NCBI RefSeq assembly: GCF_021117365.1
Contig: NZ_CP088262.1
Coordinates: 1,116,001-1,180,000, forward strand
DNA from: Nocardioides sp. cx-173
Lineage (GTDB): Bacteria; Actinomycetota; Actinomycetes; Propionibacteriales; Nocardioidaceae
Direction: 5' to 3'
DNA: 64,000 bases
In this document: one piece after another, positions 26,965-35,285 of the stretch
How positions within the stretch are numbered: the stretch's first letter is position 1
Layout of the letters: every line of letters starts with the position of its first letter
Program-made: the position numbers and the translations under genes
Notes under the pieces: model-generated
What the model saw: the letters and a program-made list of their open reading frames with translations, nothing else
Databases searched by the model: none
Told to the model about the DNA's origin: nothing

Positions 26965-28412
26965 GCCGCCGCTGGGGGGCCCAGGACCTGCTCGACCTGG
27001 TCCTCGACGACGGCTCGTTCGAGTCCTGGGACAGCCCGATCGACATCTCGCAGCAGCCTGAGGCCTACCGCCGCGAGCTCGCGGCGGCGGCGGAGAGGTC
27101 CGGTGCCGACGAGGCGGTCCTCACCGGCCGGGGACTGGTCCGCGGACGGCCGGTGGCCGTGGTCGCCAACGAGTTCCGGTTCCTCGGCGGATCCATCGGG
27201 CAGGCCACCGCCCGCCGGATCGCGTCCGCCGTACGACGAGCGACCGCGCAGGGTCTCCCGGTGCTGGCCACGACCAGCTCCGGCGGCACCCGCATGCAGG
27301 AAGGGACGCCCGCCTTCGTGCAGATGGTCGACATCTCGCGCGCGCTGATGGCGCACCGCGCTGCGGGGCTGCCGTACCTGGTGCAGCTGCGGCACCCCAC
27401 CACCGGCGGGGTCTTCGCGTCGTGGGGCTCCCTGGGACACGTGACCGTCGCGGAGCCGGGCGCGCTGGTGGGCTTCCTCGGCCCGCGCGTCTATGAGGGG
27501 CTCACCGGCGAGCCGTTCCCCGAGGGGGTGCAGACCGCGGAGAACCTCGCCGCCAAGGGCATCATCGACGCCGTCGTGTCCCCCGAGGAGCTGCCCGCAC
27601 TGGTCGACCTTGCCCTCGCCGTCCTGGTCGACCCGCCCGGACCGGCCACGCTGCCGCGGCGCGAGGACCGGGCAGCCGAGCGCCGCATCCCCGTCTGGGA
27701 GTCGATCACCCGCACGCGCGCCGAGGACCGCGCCGGCGTACGCGACCTGCTGCGCCACGGCGCGAACGGGACGCTGCGGCTGCGCGGCACCGACGAGGGG
27801 GAGTTCGACGACACGGTCTTCCTCGCGCTGACCCGCATCGACGGCCAGCCCTGCGTCCTGGTCGGCCAGGACCGCACCCGCCAGACTCCCGAGCAGGCGA
27901 TGGGACCTGGCGCCCTGCGCGAGGCGCGACGCGCGATGAGCCTGGCCGAGGAGCTGCGGCTGCCGCTCGTGACGATCATCGACACCCCCGGGGCGGAGCT
28001 GTCGCAGCGAGCCGAGGAGGGCGCCATCGCCGGCGAGATCGCCCGCTGCATCGGCACCCTCGCGACGATGACCGTGCCGACCCTCTCGGTCCTGCTCGGC
28101 CAGGGCTGCGGCGGCGGCGCGCTCGCGCTGCTCCCCGCCGACACCGTCATCGCCGCCGAGCACGCCTGGCTCTCCCCGCTCCCGCCCGAGGGCGCCAGCG
28201 TGATCGTGCACGGCGACCCCCACCACGCCGACGAGATGGCGCAGGCGCAGCGGGTGGGCGCCGCGGAGCTGCTGGCCGACGGCACGGTCCAACGGGTCGT
28301 CCCCGAGCACGATGGCGAGCCTGCCCAGGACCTCGCCATCGCCGTCGCCGCCGAGATCGGCGCCCAGCTCCGCCGCATGACCGCCCCACCAGACGATCAC
28401 CCCGCCCGCTGA
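26961..28412 (+). CDS. fused beta-alpha carboxyltransferase (acyl-CoA carboxylase type)
   Basis: 483 aa, two crotonase-fold halves: an AccD-like N-terminal half (DGSFESWDSPIDI, TTSSGGTRMQEG, GGVFASWGSLG) without the zinc finger, and an AccA-like C-terminal half (QTPEQAMGPGALREARRAM, TIIDTPGAELS, GQGCGGGALALL). Such enzymes transfer carboxyl between biotin and acyl-CoA. No biotin-carrier or biotin carboxylase gene is adjacent, so it may work with a partner elsewhere or run in the decarboxylating direction on malonyl-CoA. GTG start overlaps the CoA-transferase stop. The stop codon itself lies inside the first copy of a repeated motif. Confidence 0.85.
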   Translation: MSRRWGAQDLLDLVLDDGSFESWDSPIDISQQPEAYRRELAAAAERSGADEAVLTGRGLVRGRPVAVVANEFRFLGGSIGQATARRIASAVRRATAQGLPVLATTSSGGTRMQEGTPAFVQMVDISRALMAHRAAGLPYLVQLRHPTTGGVFASWGSLGHVTVAEPGALVGFLGPRVYEGLTGEPFPEGVQTAENLAAKGIIDAVVSPEELPALVDLALAVLVDPPGPATLPRREDRAAERRIPVWESITRTRAEDRAGVRDLLRHGANGTLRLRGTDEGEFDDTVFLALTRIDGQPCVLVGQDRTRQTPEQAMGPGALREARRAMSLAEELRLPLVTIIDTPGAELSQRAEEGAIAGEIARCIGTLATMTVPTLSVLLGQGCGGGALALLPADTVIAAEHAWLSPLPPEGASVIVHGDPHHADEMAQAQRVGAAELLADGTVQRVVPEHDGEPAQDLAIAVAAEIGAQLRRMTAPPDDHPAR

Positions 28413-28501
28413 CCCGTCACTCACTGCACGCGATCCCCGCTGACCCGTCACAAAGTTTCTGACGGGTCAGCGGGGAATCCGGTGAATTGCTGACGGGTCG
28501 G
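28408..28501. repeat. four-copy nested inverted repeat between convergent genes
   Basis: The core TGACCCGTCA occurs at 28410 and 28441 on the + strand, and its complement at 28460 and, with one change, at 28491. The inner pair is a perfect 16-base stem, CCCCGCTGACCCGTCA (28435-28450) with TGACGGGTCAGCGGGG (28460-28475), around a 9-base loop, extended by a near-match GAT/AATC. It fills nearly the whole gap between the carboxyltransferase and Ku stops. It can serve as a bidirectional terminator, but the outer copies suggest a REP-like element. Confidence 0.75.
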
Positions 28502-28504
28502 CGT

Positions 28505-29434
28505 TCAGCTGGCCTTCTTGGCCGGGGTCTTCTTGGCGGCGGTCTTCTTCGTGGTGCTCTTCTTGGCGGCCGACTTCTTGGCCGGGGTCTTCTTGGCGTT
28601 GGTCTTCTTGTCGCCGGCCTTCTTCGCGGGGGCGGACTTCTTCGCGGGGGCGGCGTCCTCGCCACGGGAGGTCTTGGCGGCGTCGACCGAGCGCTGGAGC
28701 GCCGCGAGGAGGTCGACGACCTCGCCGGAGGACTTGGTCGAGGTGGCGGTCCGCTTCACCTCGCCGCCCTCGATCTTGGCCTTCACGAGCGCCTCGACCG
28801 CCTCGGCGTAGTCGTCCTCGAACTCCGCCGGGTCGAAGTCGCCGGCCAGCGTCTCGACCAGCATGTTGGCCATCTTCACCTCGTTGGCCTTGACCTCGCC
28901 GCCGTCGATGTTGAAGTCCGGCGTCCGGATCTCGTCGGGCCACATCATCGTCTGGAGCACGATCACGTCGTCGCGCACCCGCAGTACGGCGACCGACGTG
29001 CGCTGCCGCAGCGCGACGGTGACCACGGCCATCCGGTCGGCGTCGAGCAGCGCCTGGCGCAGCAGGGCGTAGGGCTTGGCGCCGGACTTCTCCGGCTCGA
29101 GGTAGTAGGACTTCTCGAACATCATCGGGTCGATCTGCTCGGTCGGGACGAACTTCTCGACCGCGATCTCGCGCGAGGAGGTCAGTGGCAGCTCGGCGAG
29201 GTCGTCGTCGCTGAGGATGACCATCTCGCCGTCCTCGGTCTCGTAGCCCTTGGCGATGTCGGCGTACGCCACCTCCTCGCCGTCGATCGAGCAGACCCGC
29301 TGGTACTTGATCCGCCCGCCGTCCTTCGCGTGGACCTGACGGAACGACACGTCATGCGACTCGGTGGCGGAGTAGAGCTTGACCGGCACGTTGACCAGTC
29401 CGAAGGACACCGCACCCTTCCAGATCGCGCGCAT
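28505..29434 (-). CDS. ku: non-homologous end joining protein Ku
   Basis: Bacterial Ku (309 aa), the DNA-end-binding homodimer that recruits LigD. The N-terminus AIWKGAVSFGLVNVPVKLY, then RVCSIDGEEV, the beta-barrel core and PDEIRTPDF are characteristic. After about residue 240 comes a long Lys/Ala-rich tail with repeated PAKK/TAKK units, as in actinobacterial Ku proteins with lysine-rich DNA-binding tails. ATG at 29434 was chosen over the TTG at 29440 since AGAGG lies 7 bases upstream. The ligase and polymerase partners are 3-5 kb away on the other strand. Confidence 0.95.
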   Translation of the reverse strand: MRAIWKGAVSFGLVNVPVKLYSATESHDVSFRQVHAKDGGRIKYQRVCSIDGEEVAYADIAKGYETEDGEMVILSDDDLAELPLTSSREIAVEKFVPTEQIDPMMFEKSYYLEPEKSGAKPYALLRQALLDADRMAVVTVALRQRTSVAVLRVRDDVIVLQTMMWPDEIRTPDFNIDGGEVKANEVKMANMLVETLAGDFDPAEFEDDYAEAVEALVKAKIEGGEVKRTATSTKSSGEVVDLLAALQRSVDAAKTSRGEDAAPAKKSAPAKKAGDKKTNAKKTPAKKSAAKKSTTKKTAAKKTPAKKAS

Positions 29435-29477
29435 GCTCAAACCTCTCTCGTCGCTGACGTCGCATCAGTATCCGCGG

Positions 29478-30431
29478 TTACGACCCGCGACGCATCCGCC
29501 ACTCATCGAAGGCCTCGCGACTCGTCCGCGTCGGCCGGTACCCGAACCGCTCCTTGAGCCGACTGTTGTCGAGCACCGGGCGGTACTGCAGGAAGAGCGT
29601 CTGCTCCGGTCCGTACGGCGTGAGGCCCAGCCGGCTGCCCACGGCGAGGGCGGCTCGCAGCACGGGCTCGGGGACGACCAGCGTCGGCTTGCCCAGCAGC
29701 GCGGCGATCTCGTCGATGGTGAGCGCCCCGTCGCCGGCGACGTTGAAGATCCCGGTCGCCTCACCGGTGACGGCGCGCTCGATGACCGCGACCACGTCGG
29801 TGTCCCAGATGAACACGAACGGGGAGTCCGCGCCGCGGATCTTGAGCAGCCGCGGCCGCTCGAAGAGCGCGGTGATCTGGTTGTCCACCGAGGCGCCCAG
29901 GATCGTCCCGATCCGGAGCACGACCTGCTCGAGCTCCGGGTGCTCCGCCCGGGCGGCGGCCAGCAGCTCCTCGACCAGCCGCTTGTGGTGGCTGTAGGCG
30001 AACTGCTCGTTGCCGCGCACCGGGTCGTCCTCGGTGAGCCAGCCGCCGTGGGCCGCGCCGTTGTCGGCGTGGTAGCCGTAGGCGGCGCCGCTGGAGGAGA
30101 CCACGAGCCGGCGCACGCCGTGGGCCACGCACGCGTCGATCACGTGCCGCGAGCCGTCGACGTCCACGGCGTACTCCAGTGCCCGGGTGGACCCCTTGCC
30201 CGGGGTGACGATCGAGGCCAGGTGGACCACGACCTCGGGGGCCGCCGCGGCGATGCCCGCGTCGACCGCGGCGCGGTCGGTCACGTCCATCACGACGTGC
30301 TGCACCCCTGGCGCCGGGGTGGCCGGCAGCCGGAGGTCGGCGCTCGTGACCGTGTGGCCCGCGGCGCCCAGGCCGCGCACGACCGAGGAGCCGAGGAATC
30401 CGCCGCCGCCGGTGACCAGGACCGACGTCAT
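29478..30431 (-). CDS. NAD(P)-dependent epimerase/dehydratase (extended SDR)
   Basis: Extended short-chain dehydrogenase of 317 aa. TGGGGFLGSSVVRGL is the nucleotide-binding TGxxGxxG, then DVTDRAAV, SSSGAAYGYH with the active-site Ser, and YSHHKRLVEE with the YxxxK pair. ATGA overlap with the symporter gene upstream makes it the third gene of an FMO-symporter-SDR operon. The substrate (sugar nucleotide, steroid or other) cannot be decided; the pairing with a bile-acid-family symporter makes a sterol-like compound one option. Confidence 0.85.
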   Translation of the reverse strand: MTSVLVTGGGGFLGSSVVRGLGAAGHTVTSADLRLPATPAPGVQHVVMDVTDRAAVDAGIAAAAPEVVVHLASIVTPGKGSTRALEYAVDVDGSRHVIDACVAHGVRRLVVSSSGAAYGYHADNGAAHGGWLTEDDPVRGNEQFAYSHHKRLVEELLAAARAEHPELEQVVLRIGTILGASVDNQITALFERPRLLKIRGADSPFVFIWDTDVVAVIERAVTGEATGIFNVAGDGALTIDEIAALLGKPTLVVPEPVLRAALAVGSRLGLTPYGPEQTLFLQYRPVLDNSRLKERFGYRPTRTSREAFDEWRMRRGS

Positions 30432-31378
30432 GCGGCCACCTGCTCCCCGGACGGGCCCGACGGGCCGGACGGCGAGGGCGCCACGCCACGGACCCGGCGC
30501 CAGGTCGCGGCGACGGCCAGCCCCGCGATGATGTCCCAGATGCCCCACCACGCCGCGACCAGGGCCATGCCGCCGAGGCCGTCGAAGTAGGTGAAGACGA
30601 GCAGCAGGCCGAGCCCCGCGTTGCGGATGCCGACCTCGAACGTCATGGCGCGGACGCTGGCGTCGGGCAACCGGGTGGCGCGGCCGATGCCGTAGCCCAG
30701 GAGCAGCGACAACGCGTCGTGGAGGAACACCGCCAGCAGGACGATGCCGATGTAGTCCACGAAGATGTCCCAGTTGCGCGCGACCCCGATGACGATGATC
30801 GCGGCGAGACCGACGTAGGAGATCGGGCCGACGACCCGGTGGCCGGCGGCGGCCACCCGCGGCCACAGTCGCGCGATCGCGATGCCGGCGATGAACGGCA
30901 CGCCGATGACCAGGCCGATCTCGAGCAGCATGTCGACGGCGCTGAGGTCGATCTCGGCGAGCAGCTTCTCGCCGGTGGGGTGCAGGCCGCCCCAGAACGC
31001 CATGTTGAGCGGCATTAGGAAGATCGCGAGCAGGTTGCTGACGGCGGTCATCGACACCGAGAGCGCGACGTCGCCGCCGGCGCGGTGGGTCAGGATGTTG
31101 GAGACGTTGCCGGGCGGGCAGCAGGCCACGAGGATCAGCCCGAGCGCCACCGAGCCGCGCAGGTCCAGCACCAGCGTCAGCACGAACGTGATCGCGGGCA
31201 GCAGCAGGAACTGCGCGACGACGCCGATGGCGATCACGCCCGGACGGCGCAGCGCCGCCGCGAAGTCCTCGGCCTTGGTGTCGAGCGCGATACCGAAGAG
31301 GATCAGCCCGATCACGATCTTCAGCGTCGTCAGCGAGCTCTCCTCGAAGACGATCCGTACGTTGTCGACGTCGGTCAT
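30428..31378 (-). CDS. bile acid:sodium symporter (BASS) family transporter
   Basis: Membrane protein of 316 aa with about nine or ten hydrophobic segments. ALDTKAEDFAAALRRP and the sodium-site segment LVACCPPGNVSNILTHRAGGD are diagnostic of the BASS/SBF fold. Bacterial members transport bile acids, pantoate or other organic anions with sodium. ATGA overlaps on both sides (with FMO and SDR genes) show a single transcript. The transported compound may be the substrate of the flanking oxidoreductases. Confidence 0.87.
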   Translation of the reverse strand: MTDVDNVRIVFEESSLTTLKIVIGLILFGIALDTKAEDFAAALRRPGVIAIGVVAQFLLLPAITFVLTLVLDLRGSVALGLILVACCPPGNVSNILTHRAGGDVALSVSMTAVSNLLAIFLMPLNMAFWGGLHPTGEKLLAEIDLSAVDMLLEIGLVIGVPFIAGIAIARLWPRVAAAGHRVVGPISYVGLAAIIVIGVARNWDIFVDYIGIVLLAVFLHDALSLLLGYGIGRATRLPDASVRAMTFEVGIRNAGLGLLLVFTYFDGLGGMALVAAWWGIWDIIAGLAVAATWRRVRGVAPSPSGPSGPSGEQVAA

Positions 31379-32712
31379 GACAGCCCCTCGATCTCGGCGC
31401 GCACCGCGGAGCGGTAGGCGTCCTTGTTGACGTAGTAGGACATGCGTTCCAACCCGAGGTAGCGGTAGCCGCCCGAGAGGTCCGGGCGGGGGCCGGCCAC
31501 GCGCGCCTCGAGCGCGCGGGCGGCGTCGGGGGCGTCGCGGCGTGCGCGCAGGTACGACGCCACGAGCTCGGCCTGCTCGTAGCGGCCCTGCCAGCCGATG
31601 CCGGACGCCTCGATCATGCCGAGCACGAACAGGTCGCGGTCGGCCTGGGTGAAGATGTTCAGGTACAGGTCCGGAGCGCTGCCGCGGCCGCGCCAGCGCA
31701 GCAGCGCGGGGTCGAGGAACGGGTAGTGCAGGTGGTAGCCCGTGGCCAGCACGACCAGGTCGTACGGCGAGCGGGTGCCGTCGCGGAAGGCGACGCCGTC
31801 GCCGTCGAGCCGCTCGACGTCGGGCCGCACCCGCAGGTCCCCGTGACCGAGGTGGTGCAGCACCAGCGTGTTCACGATCGGGTGCGACTCGTAGATCCGG
31901 TAGTCCGGCTTCGGGAAGCCGAACCGGGTCGGGTCGCCGGTGAACATCCGCAGCACCCGGGTGTCCACGGCCTGCTTGATCCGGGCCGGTAGCGGACGGC
32001 CCTGGTTGAGGGTGTCGGCCGGCTTGCCGAAGAGGTACTTGGGGACGAAGTAGTAGCCGCGGCGCACCGACAGGTCGACCGACGCGGCGTGGTGCACGGC
32101 GTCCACCGCGATGTCGCAGCCGGAGTTGCCGGCGCCGATGATCAGCACCCGCTTGCCGGCGAAGATCGTCGGGCTCTTGTAGGCGCTGGTGTGCAGCACC
32201 TCGCCGTCGAACTCGCCCTCGAAGTCCGGCACCGACGGCTCGCTGAGGGTGCCGTTGGCGACGAGCACGCCGGCGTGCCGGTGCTCGGTGCGCTGTCGCC
32301 CGTCCTGGCCGTCCTGCTCGACGGTGACCGTCCAGCCGCCGTCGGGGTGCGGGGCCGCGGCCACGACCTCCGCTCCGAAGCGGAAGCCGGACGTCAGGTC
32401 ATGGGTGTCGGCGAAGGCGCGGAAGTAGGCCAGCAGCTCGCGGTGGGAGGGGTAGTCGGCGACGTCCTCGCCCATCGGGAACTCGGCGAACTCCGTGGTC
32501 CGCTTCGAGGAGATCAGGTGGGCCGACTCGTACACGGTGCTGCGTGGACCGTCGATGTCCCACAGTCCGCCGACCCCCTGCGCCAGCTCGTAGCCACTCC
32601 AGGGGACGCCGGCGCGCTGCAGGTTGCGGGCCGCGGCGAGTCCGGACGGGCCGGCGCCGATCACGGCATAGGTGCGTTGGTCAGTCGAGATTGGCGGCTC
32701 CACGGGAGGCAT
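31375..32712 (-). CDS. flavin-containing monooxygenase
   Basis: Class B flavoprotein monooxygenase of 445 aa. FAD site AVIGAGPSGLAAARNL near residue 16, the FMO signature FDGEVLHTSAY (FxGxxxHxxxY), the NADPH site LIIGAGNSGCDIAVD and a late ATGYHLHYPFL segment. The Tyr at the end of the signature favours N/S-oxygenating FMOs over Baeyer-Villiger enzymes, which have Trp there. First gene of its operon; the ATG is only 9 bases from the divergent ligase ATG, so its promoter must lie inside the ligase coding region. Confidence 0.88.
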   Translation of the reverse strand: MPPVEPPISTDQRTYAVIGAGPSGLAAARNLQRAGVPWSGYELAQGVGGLWDIDGPRSTVYESAHLISSKRTTEFAEFPMGEDVADYPSHRELLAYFRAFADTHDLTSGFRFGAEVVAAAPHPDGGWTVTVEQDGQDGRQRTEHRHAGVLVANGTLSEPSVPDFEGEFDGEVLHTSAYKSPTIFAGKRVLIIGAGNSGCDIAVDAVHHAASVDLSVRRGYYFVPKYLFGKPADTLNQGRPLPARIKQAVDTRVLRMFTGDPTRFGFPKPDYRIYESHPIVNTLVLHHLGHGDLRVRPDVERLDGDGVAFRDGTRSPYDLVVLATGYHLHYPFLDPALLRWRGRGSAPDLYLNIFTQADRDLFVLGMIEASGIGWQGRYEQAELVASYLRARRDAPDAARALEARVAGPRPDLSGGYRYLGLERMSYYVNKDAYRSAVRAEIEGLS

Positions 32713-32721
32713 GATGTCGCT

Positions 32722-33654
32722 ATGCGTCCCATGCTCGCCACCAAGGGTGTCCACGTGCCGTCCGGAGACGAGTGGTCCCACGAGGTGAAGTGGGACGGGG
32801 TGCGCATCCTCGCCGACACCGCCGACGGGCGCACCCGCATGTGGAGCCGGAACGAGAACGACGTCACCGTGGCCTGGCCAGAGCTGAGCGACTCGCCGCT
32901 GGACGGACGCGACCTGCTCGTCGACGGCGAGGTGATCGCCCTGAACGCCCGTGGGCTCCCCGACTTCCGGGTCCTGCAGGACCGCATGCACAACCGCAAC
33001 GCCACGACCGCCCGGCGCCTGAGCCATGAGGTGCCCGCGACGTTCATGGTCTTCGACCTGCTGCGCCTCGACGGGACCGACCTCACCGACCAGCCGCTGG
33101 ACCGCCGACGCGAGCTCCTCGCCGGCCTGGACCTGGCCGACTCGACGTGGCAGGTGCCGGCGGCGTACGACGACGGCCCGATGCTCTTCGACGCCACCCT
33201 TCAGCAGGGTCTCGAGGGCATCGTCAGCAAGCGCCGGTCCTCGCGCTACACCTTCGGCGCCCGCTCGCCGCACTGGCTGAAGTTCGCCCATCGGCACCGG
33301 CTGTCCTACGTCGTGGGCGGGTGGCGACCGCAGGAGGGCACGACCGACCGGCTCGCCGCGCTGCTGGTCGGCGAGCCGACCGCCGACGGGCTGCTCTACC
33401 GCGGCCGCGTCGGCAGCGGCATCGGCGGCAAGGTGGGGGCGATGCTGGGCGAGCTGCTCAAGCCCCTGGAGCGACCCGACAGCCCGTTCGCCGACGAGGT
33501 GCCGCGCGTCGACGCACGAGGCACCCACTGGGTCCAGCCGCGCATCGTCGTGGACGTCGACACCCACGGCACCGGCTACGACCGCCTCCGGCAGCCGTCC
33601 TACCAGGGCGTGCGCCACGACCTCGACGCCGAGACCCTGGGAGCGAACCCGTGA
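32722..33654 (+). CDS. ligD: ATP-dependent DNA ligase, LigD ligase module
   Basis: Stand-alone ligase of 310 aa. MRPMLATKG opens the module; the adenylated Lys is in EVKWDGVRIL (motif I), followed by LVDGEVIAL (motif III), FMVFDLLRLDG (motif IIIa) and GLEGIVSKRRSSRY plus HWLKF (motifs IV-V). The OB-fold domain (VVGGWRPQEGTTDRL, GRVGSGIGGK) completes it. It joins ends in Ku-dependent repair. Here ligase and polymerase are separate adjacent genes and the phosphoesterase module is absent from the window. Confidence 0.93.
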   Translation: MRPMLATKGVHVPSGDEWSHEVKWDGVRILADTADGRTRMWSRNENDVTVAWPELSDSPLDGRDLLVDGEVIALNARGLPDFRVLQDRMHNRNATTARRLSHEVPATFMVFDLLRLDGTDLTDQPLDRRRELLAGLDLADSTWQVPAAYDDGPMLFDATLQQGLEGIVSKRRSSRYTFGARSPHWLKFAHRHRLSYVVGGWRPQEGTTDRLAALLVGEPTADGLLYRGRVGSGIGGKVGAMLGELLKPLERPDSPFADEVPRVDARGTHWVQPRIVVDVDTHGTGYDRLRQPSYQGVRHDLDAETLGANP

Positions 33655-33673
33655 GACGGATCGAGGTGGGCCG

Positions 33674-34594
33674 ATGAGTCCCAAGAAGGAGACCTACGAC
33701 AAGCAGCAGGTGCTGGTGGACGTCGAGGGCCGCACCCTCAAGATCAGCAGCCTGGACAAGGTCCTCTACCCCCGTACCGGCACGACCAAGGGCGAGGTGC
33801 TCAACTACTACGCCCAGGTCGCGCCGGTGCTGCTGCCGCACCTGGCCGACCGGGCGGTGACCCGGATCCGGTGGCCACACGGCGTCGAGGACATGAGCTT
33901 CTTCGAGAAGAACACCCCTCCCGGCACCCCGTCGTGGGTGCGTACGGTCACGGTGCCGACGACCGGCAGCCGCTCGGGCAAGGGGGACGGGGTCATCACC
34001 TTTCCCATCGTGGAGGACCTGGCCACGCTCACCTGGCTGGTCAACCTGGCCGCGCTCGAGCTGCACGTCCACCAGTGGACCGTCGGTCGCAACGGCCGGC
34101 CCCGCAACGCCGACCGCCTGGTGATCGACCTGGACCCGGGGGAGCCGGCGGGGCTGCACGAGTGCTGCCAGGTCGCGCTGATGGTGCGCGAGAGCCTCGC
34201 CGGGCGCGGCCTGCACGGCAAGCCCGTCACCAGCGGCAGCAAGGGCCTGCACCTGTACGCCGACCTGCCGAAGCGGCTGCCGAGCGACGACTCGACGGCG
34301 CTCGCCAAGGAGGTGGCCGAGGAGCTCCAGCGCGAGCACCCGCAACTGGTGACCGCGACGATGACCAAGTCCAAGCGCGGCGGCAAGGTGTTCCTCGACT
34401 GGTCGCAGAACGCCGGCTCCAAGACCACGATCTCGCCGTACTCCCTGCGCGGGAAGGAGCGGCCCTACGTCGCCACCCCCGTGTCGTGGGACGAGGTCGA
34501 GGCCGGCGCCGAGGACCCGGAAGGCCTGGGCCAGTTCCGGCTCGACCAGGTGCTGGCGCGCCTCGCGGAGCACGGCGACCTGTTCTCCTCCTGA
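33674..34594 (+). CDS. ligD: LigD primase-polymerase module
   Basis: Archaeo-eukaryotic-primase-type polymerase of 306 aa that fills gaps during end joining. LKISSLDKVLYPRTGTTKGE is the standard opening; the catalytic metal pair is in VIDLDPGEPAG; TSGSKGLHLY and FLDWSQNAGSKTTISPYSLR are the nucleotide-binding and C-terminal family motifs. It begins 19 bases after the ligase stop, so the two are co-transcribed. Together with Ku across the SDR operon this reconstitutes most of an NHEJ toolkit. Confidence 0.94.
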   Translation: MSPKKETYDKQQVLVDVEGRTLKISSLDKVLYPRTGTTKGEVLNYYAQVAPVLLPHLADRAVTRIRWPHGVEDMSFFEKNTPPGTPSWVRTVTVPTTGSRSGKGDGVITFPIVEDLATLTWLVNLAALELHVHQWTVGRNGRPRNADRLVIDLDPGEPAGLHECCQVALMVRESLAGRGLHGKPVTSGSKGLHLYADLPKRLPSDDSTALAKEVAEELQREHPQLVTATMTKSKRGGKVFLDWSQNAGSKTTISPYSLRGKERPYVATPVSWDEVEAGAEDPEGLGQFRLDQVLARLAEHGDLFSS

Positions 34595-34697
34595 GCGCTG
34601 TTACCGAACGGTGGACACCGCGTTCCCCGCACGTGGCGGGCGACGCCGTAGCGTCCGAGGGTCCTCGTGGTCAGCCACGCGGGGACGGGAGGCCCCG

Positions 34698-35276
34698 ATG
34701 GAGATCGCTCCGACGCCCGCGCGACGCCGGCGGAGGTCGCGCGCCCGGGGGTGGCTCCTGCTGGCGGTCCTCGCGCCCGTGACCATGCTGTCGCTGGTCC
34801 CCACGATGCTGGGCCTGCAGCGCTACGTGGTCGCCCAGGACTCCATGTCCGGCGGCATCTCGCGCGGATCCGTGGTGCTCGAGCGCGTGGTTCCGGTCAG
34901 CGACCTGGAGGTCGGCGACGTCATCACCTACCGACCGCCCCCCACCGCGGACGAGAAGGGTCTCGTGACCCACCGGATCGTCCACATCGACGGCTCCCAC
35001 CTGCGGACCAAGGGCGACGCCCTCGAGGAGCCCGACCCCTGGCTCGTGCCGGTCGAGAACGCGTCGCTGCCGCACGTCGTGCTCGCGATCCCGTTCGTCG
35101 GCTACCCGTTCGTCGGCACCGTCGCGAGGGAGACCTGGCTGGCCGTGCTGCTCGCGCCGACGAGCGTCCTCGCCCTGCTCGCGCTCCGCGGCGCCTGGCG
35201 GCACCGCCGCGCCGACCCCGCTCCGTCCCCCGGCATTCTTCAGTCCCGGGGACCAACAGCCACTCAGCCCCTATGA
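34698..35276 (+). CDS. SipW-type (S26B) signal peptidase
   Basis: Membrane peptidase of 192 aa. Basic N-terminus, transmembrane segment about 18-42, then QDSMSGGISRGSVVL with the nucleophile Ser49, LEVGDVITY, and VTHRIVHI with His92 where ordinary bacterial leader peptidases have Lys: the Ser-His S26B type of archaea, the ER and SipW. RTKGDALEEPD is the late GD motif. A second hydrophobic segment lies near the C-terminus. ATG at 34698 follows GGGAGG with 5 bases. No obvious substrate gene is adjacent; a second S26B peptidase is at 55.5 kb. Confidence 0.8.
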   Translation: MEIAPTPARRRRRSRARGWLLLAVLAPVTMLSLVPTMLGLQRYVVAQDSMSGGISRGSVVLERVVPVSDLEVGDVITYRPPPTADEKGLVTHRIVHIDGSHLRTKGDALEEPDPWLVPVENASLPHVVLAIPFVGYPFVGTVARETWLAVLLAPTSVLALLALRGAWRHRRADPAPSPGILQSRGPTATQPL

Positions 35277-35277
35277 T
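35272..35277 (+). promoter_or_regulatory. -10 element for a leaderless response-regulator transcript
   Basis: TATGAT, a near-consensus -10, overlaps the stop of the signal peptidase gene and lies 8 bases before the GTG at 35286. There is no Shine-Dalgarno, consistent with a leaderless transcript. The -35 region is not well conserved. Confidence 0.5.
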
Positions 35278-35285
35278 GCACGACT

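Noticed and set aside
34620..34690. Short CGTGG-TCAG-CCACG stem before the first signal peptidase gene
   Set aside because: A five-base stem at this GC content is expected by chance.
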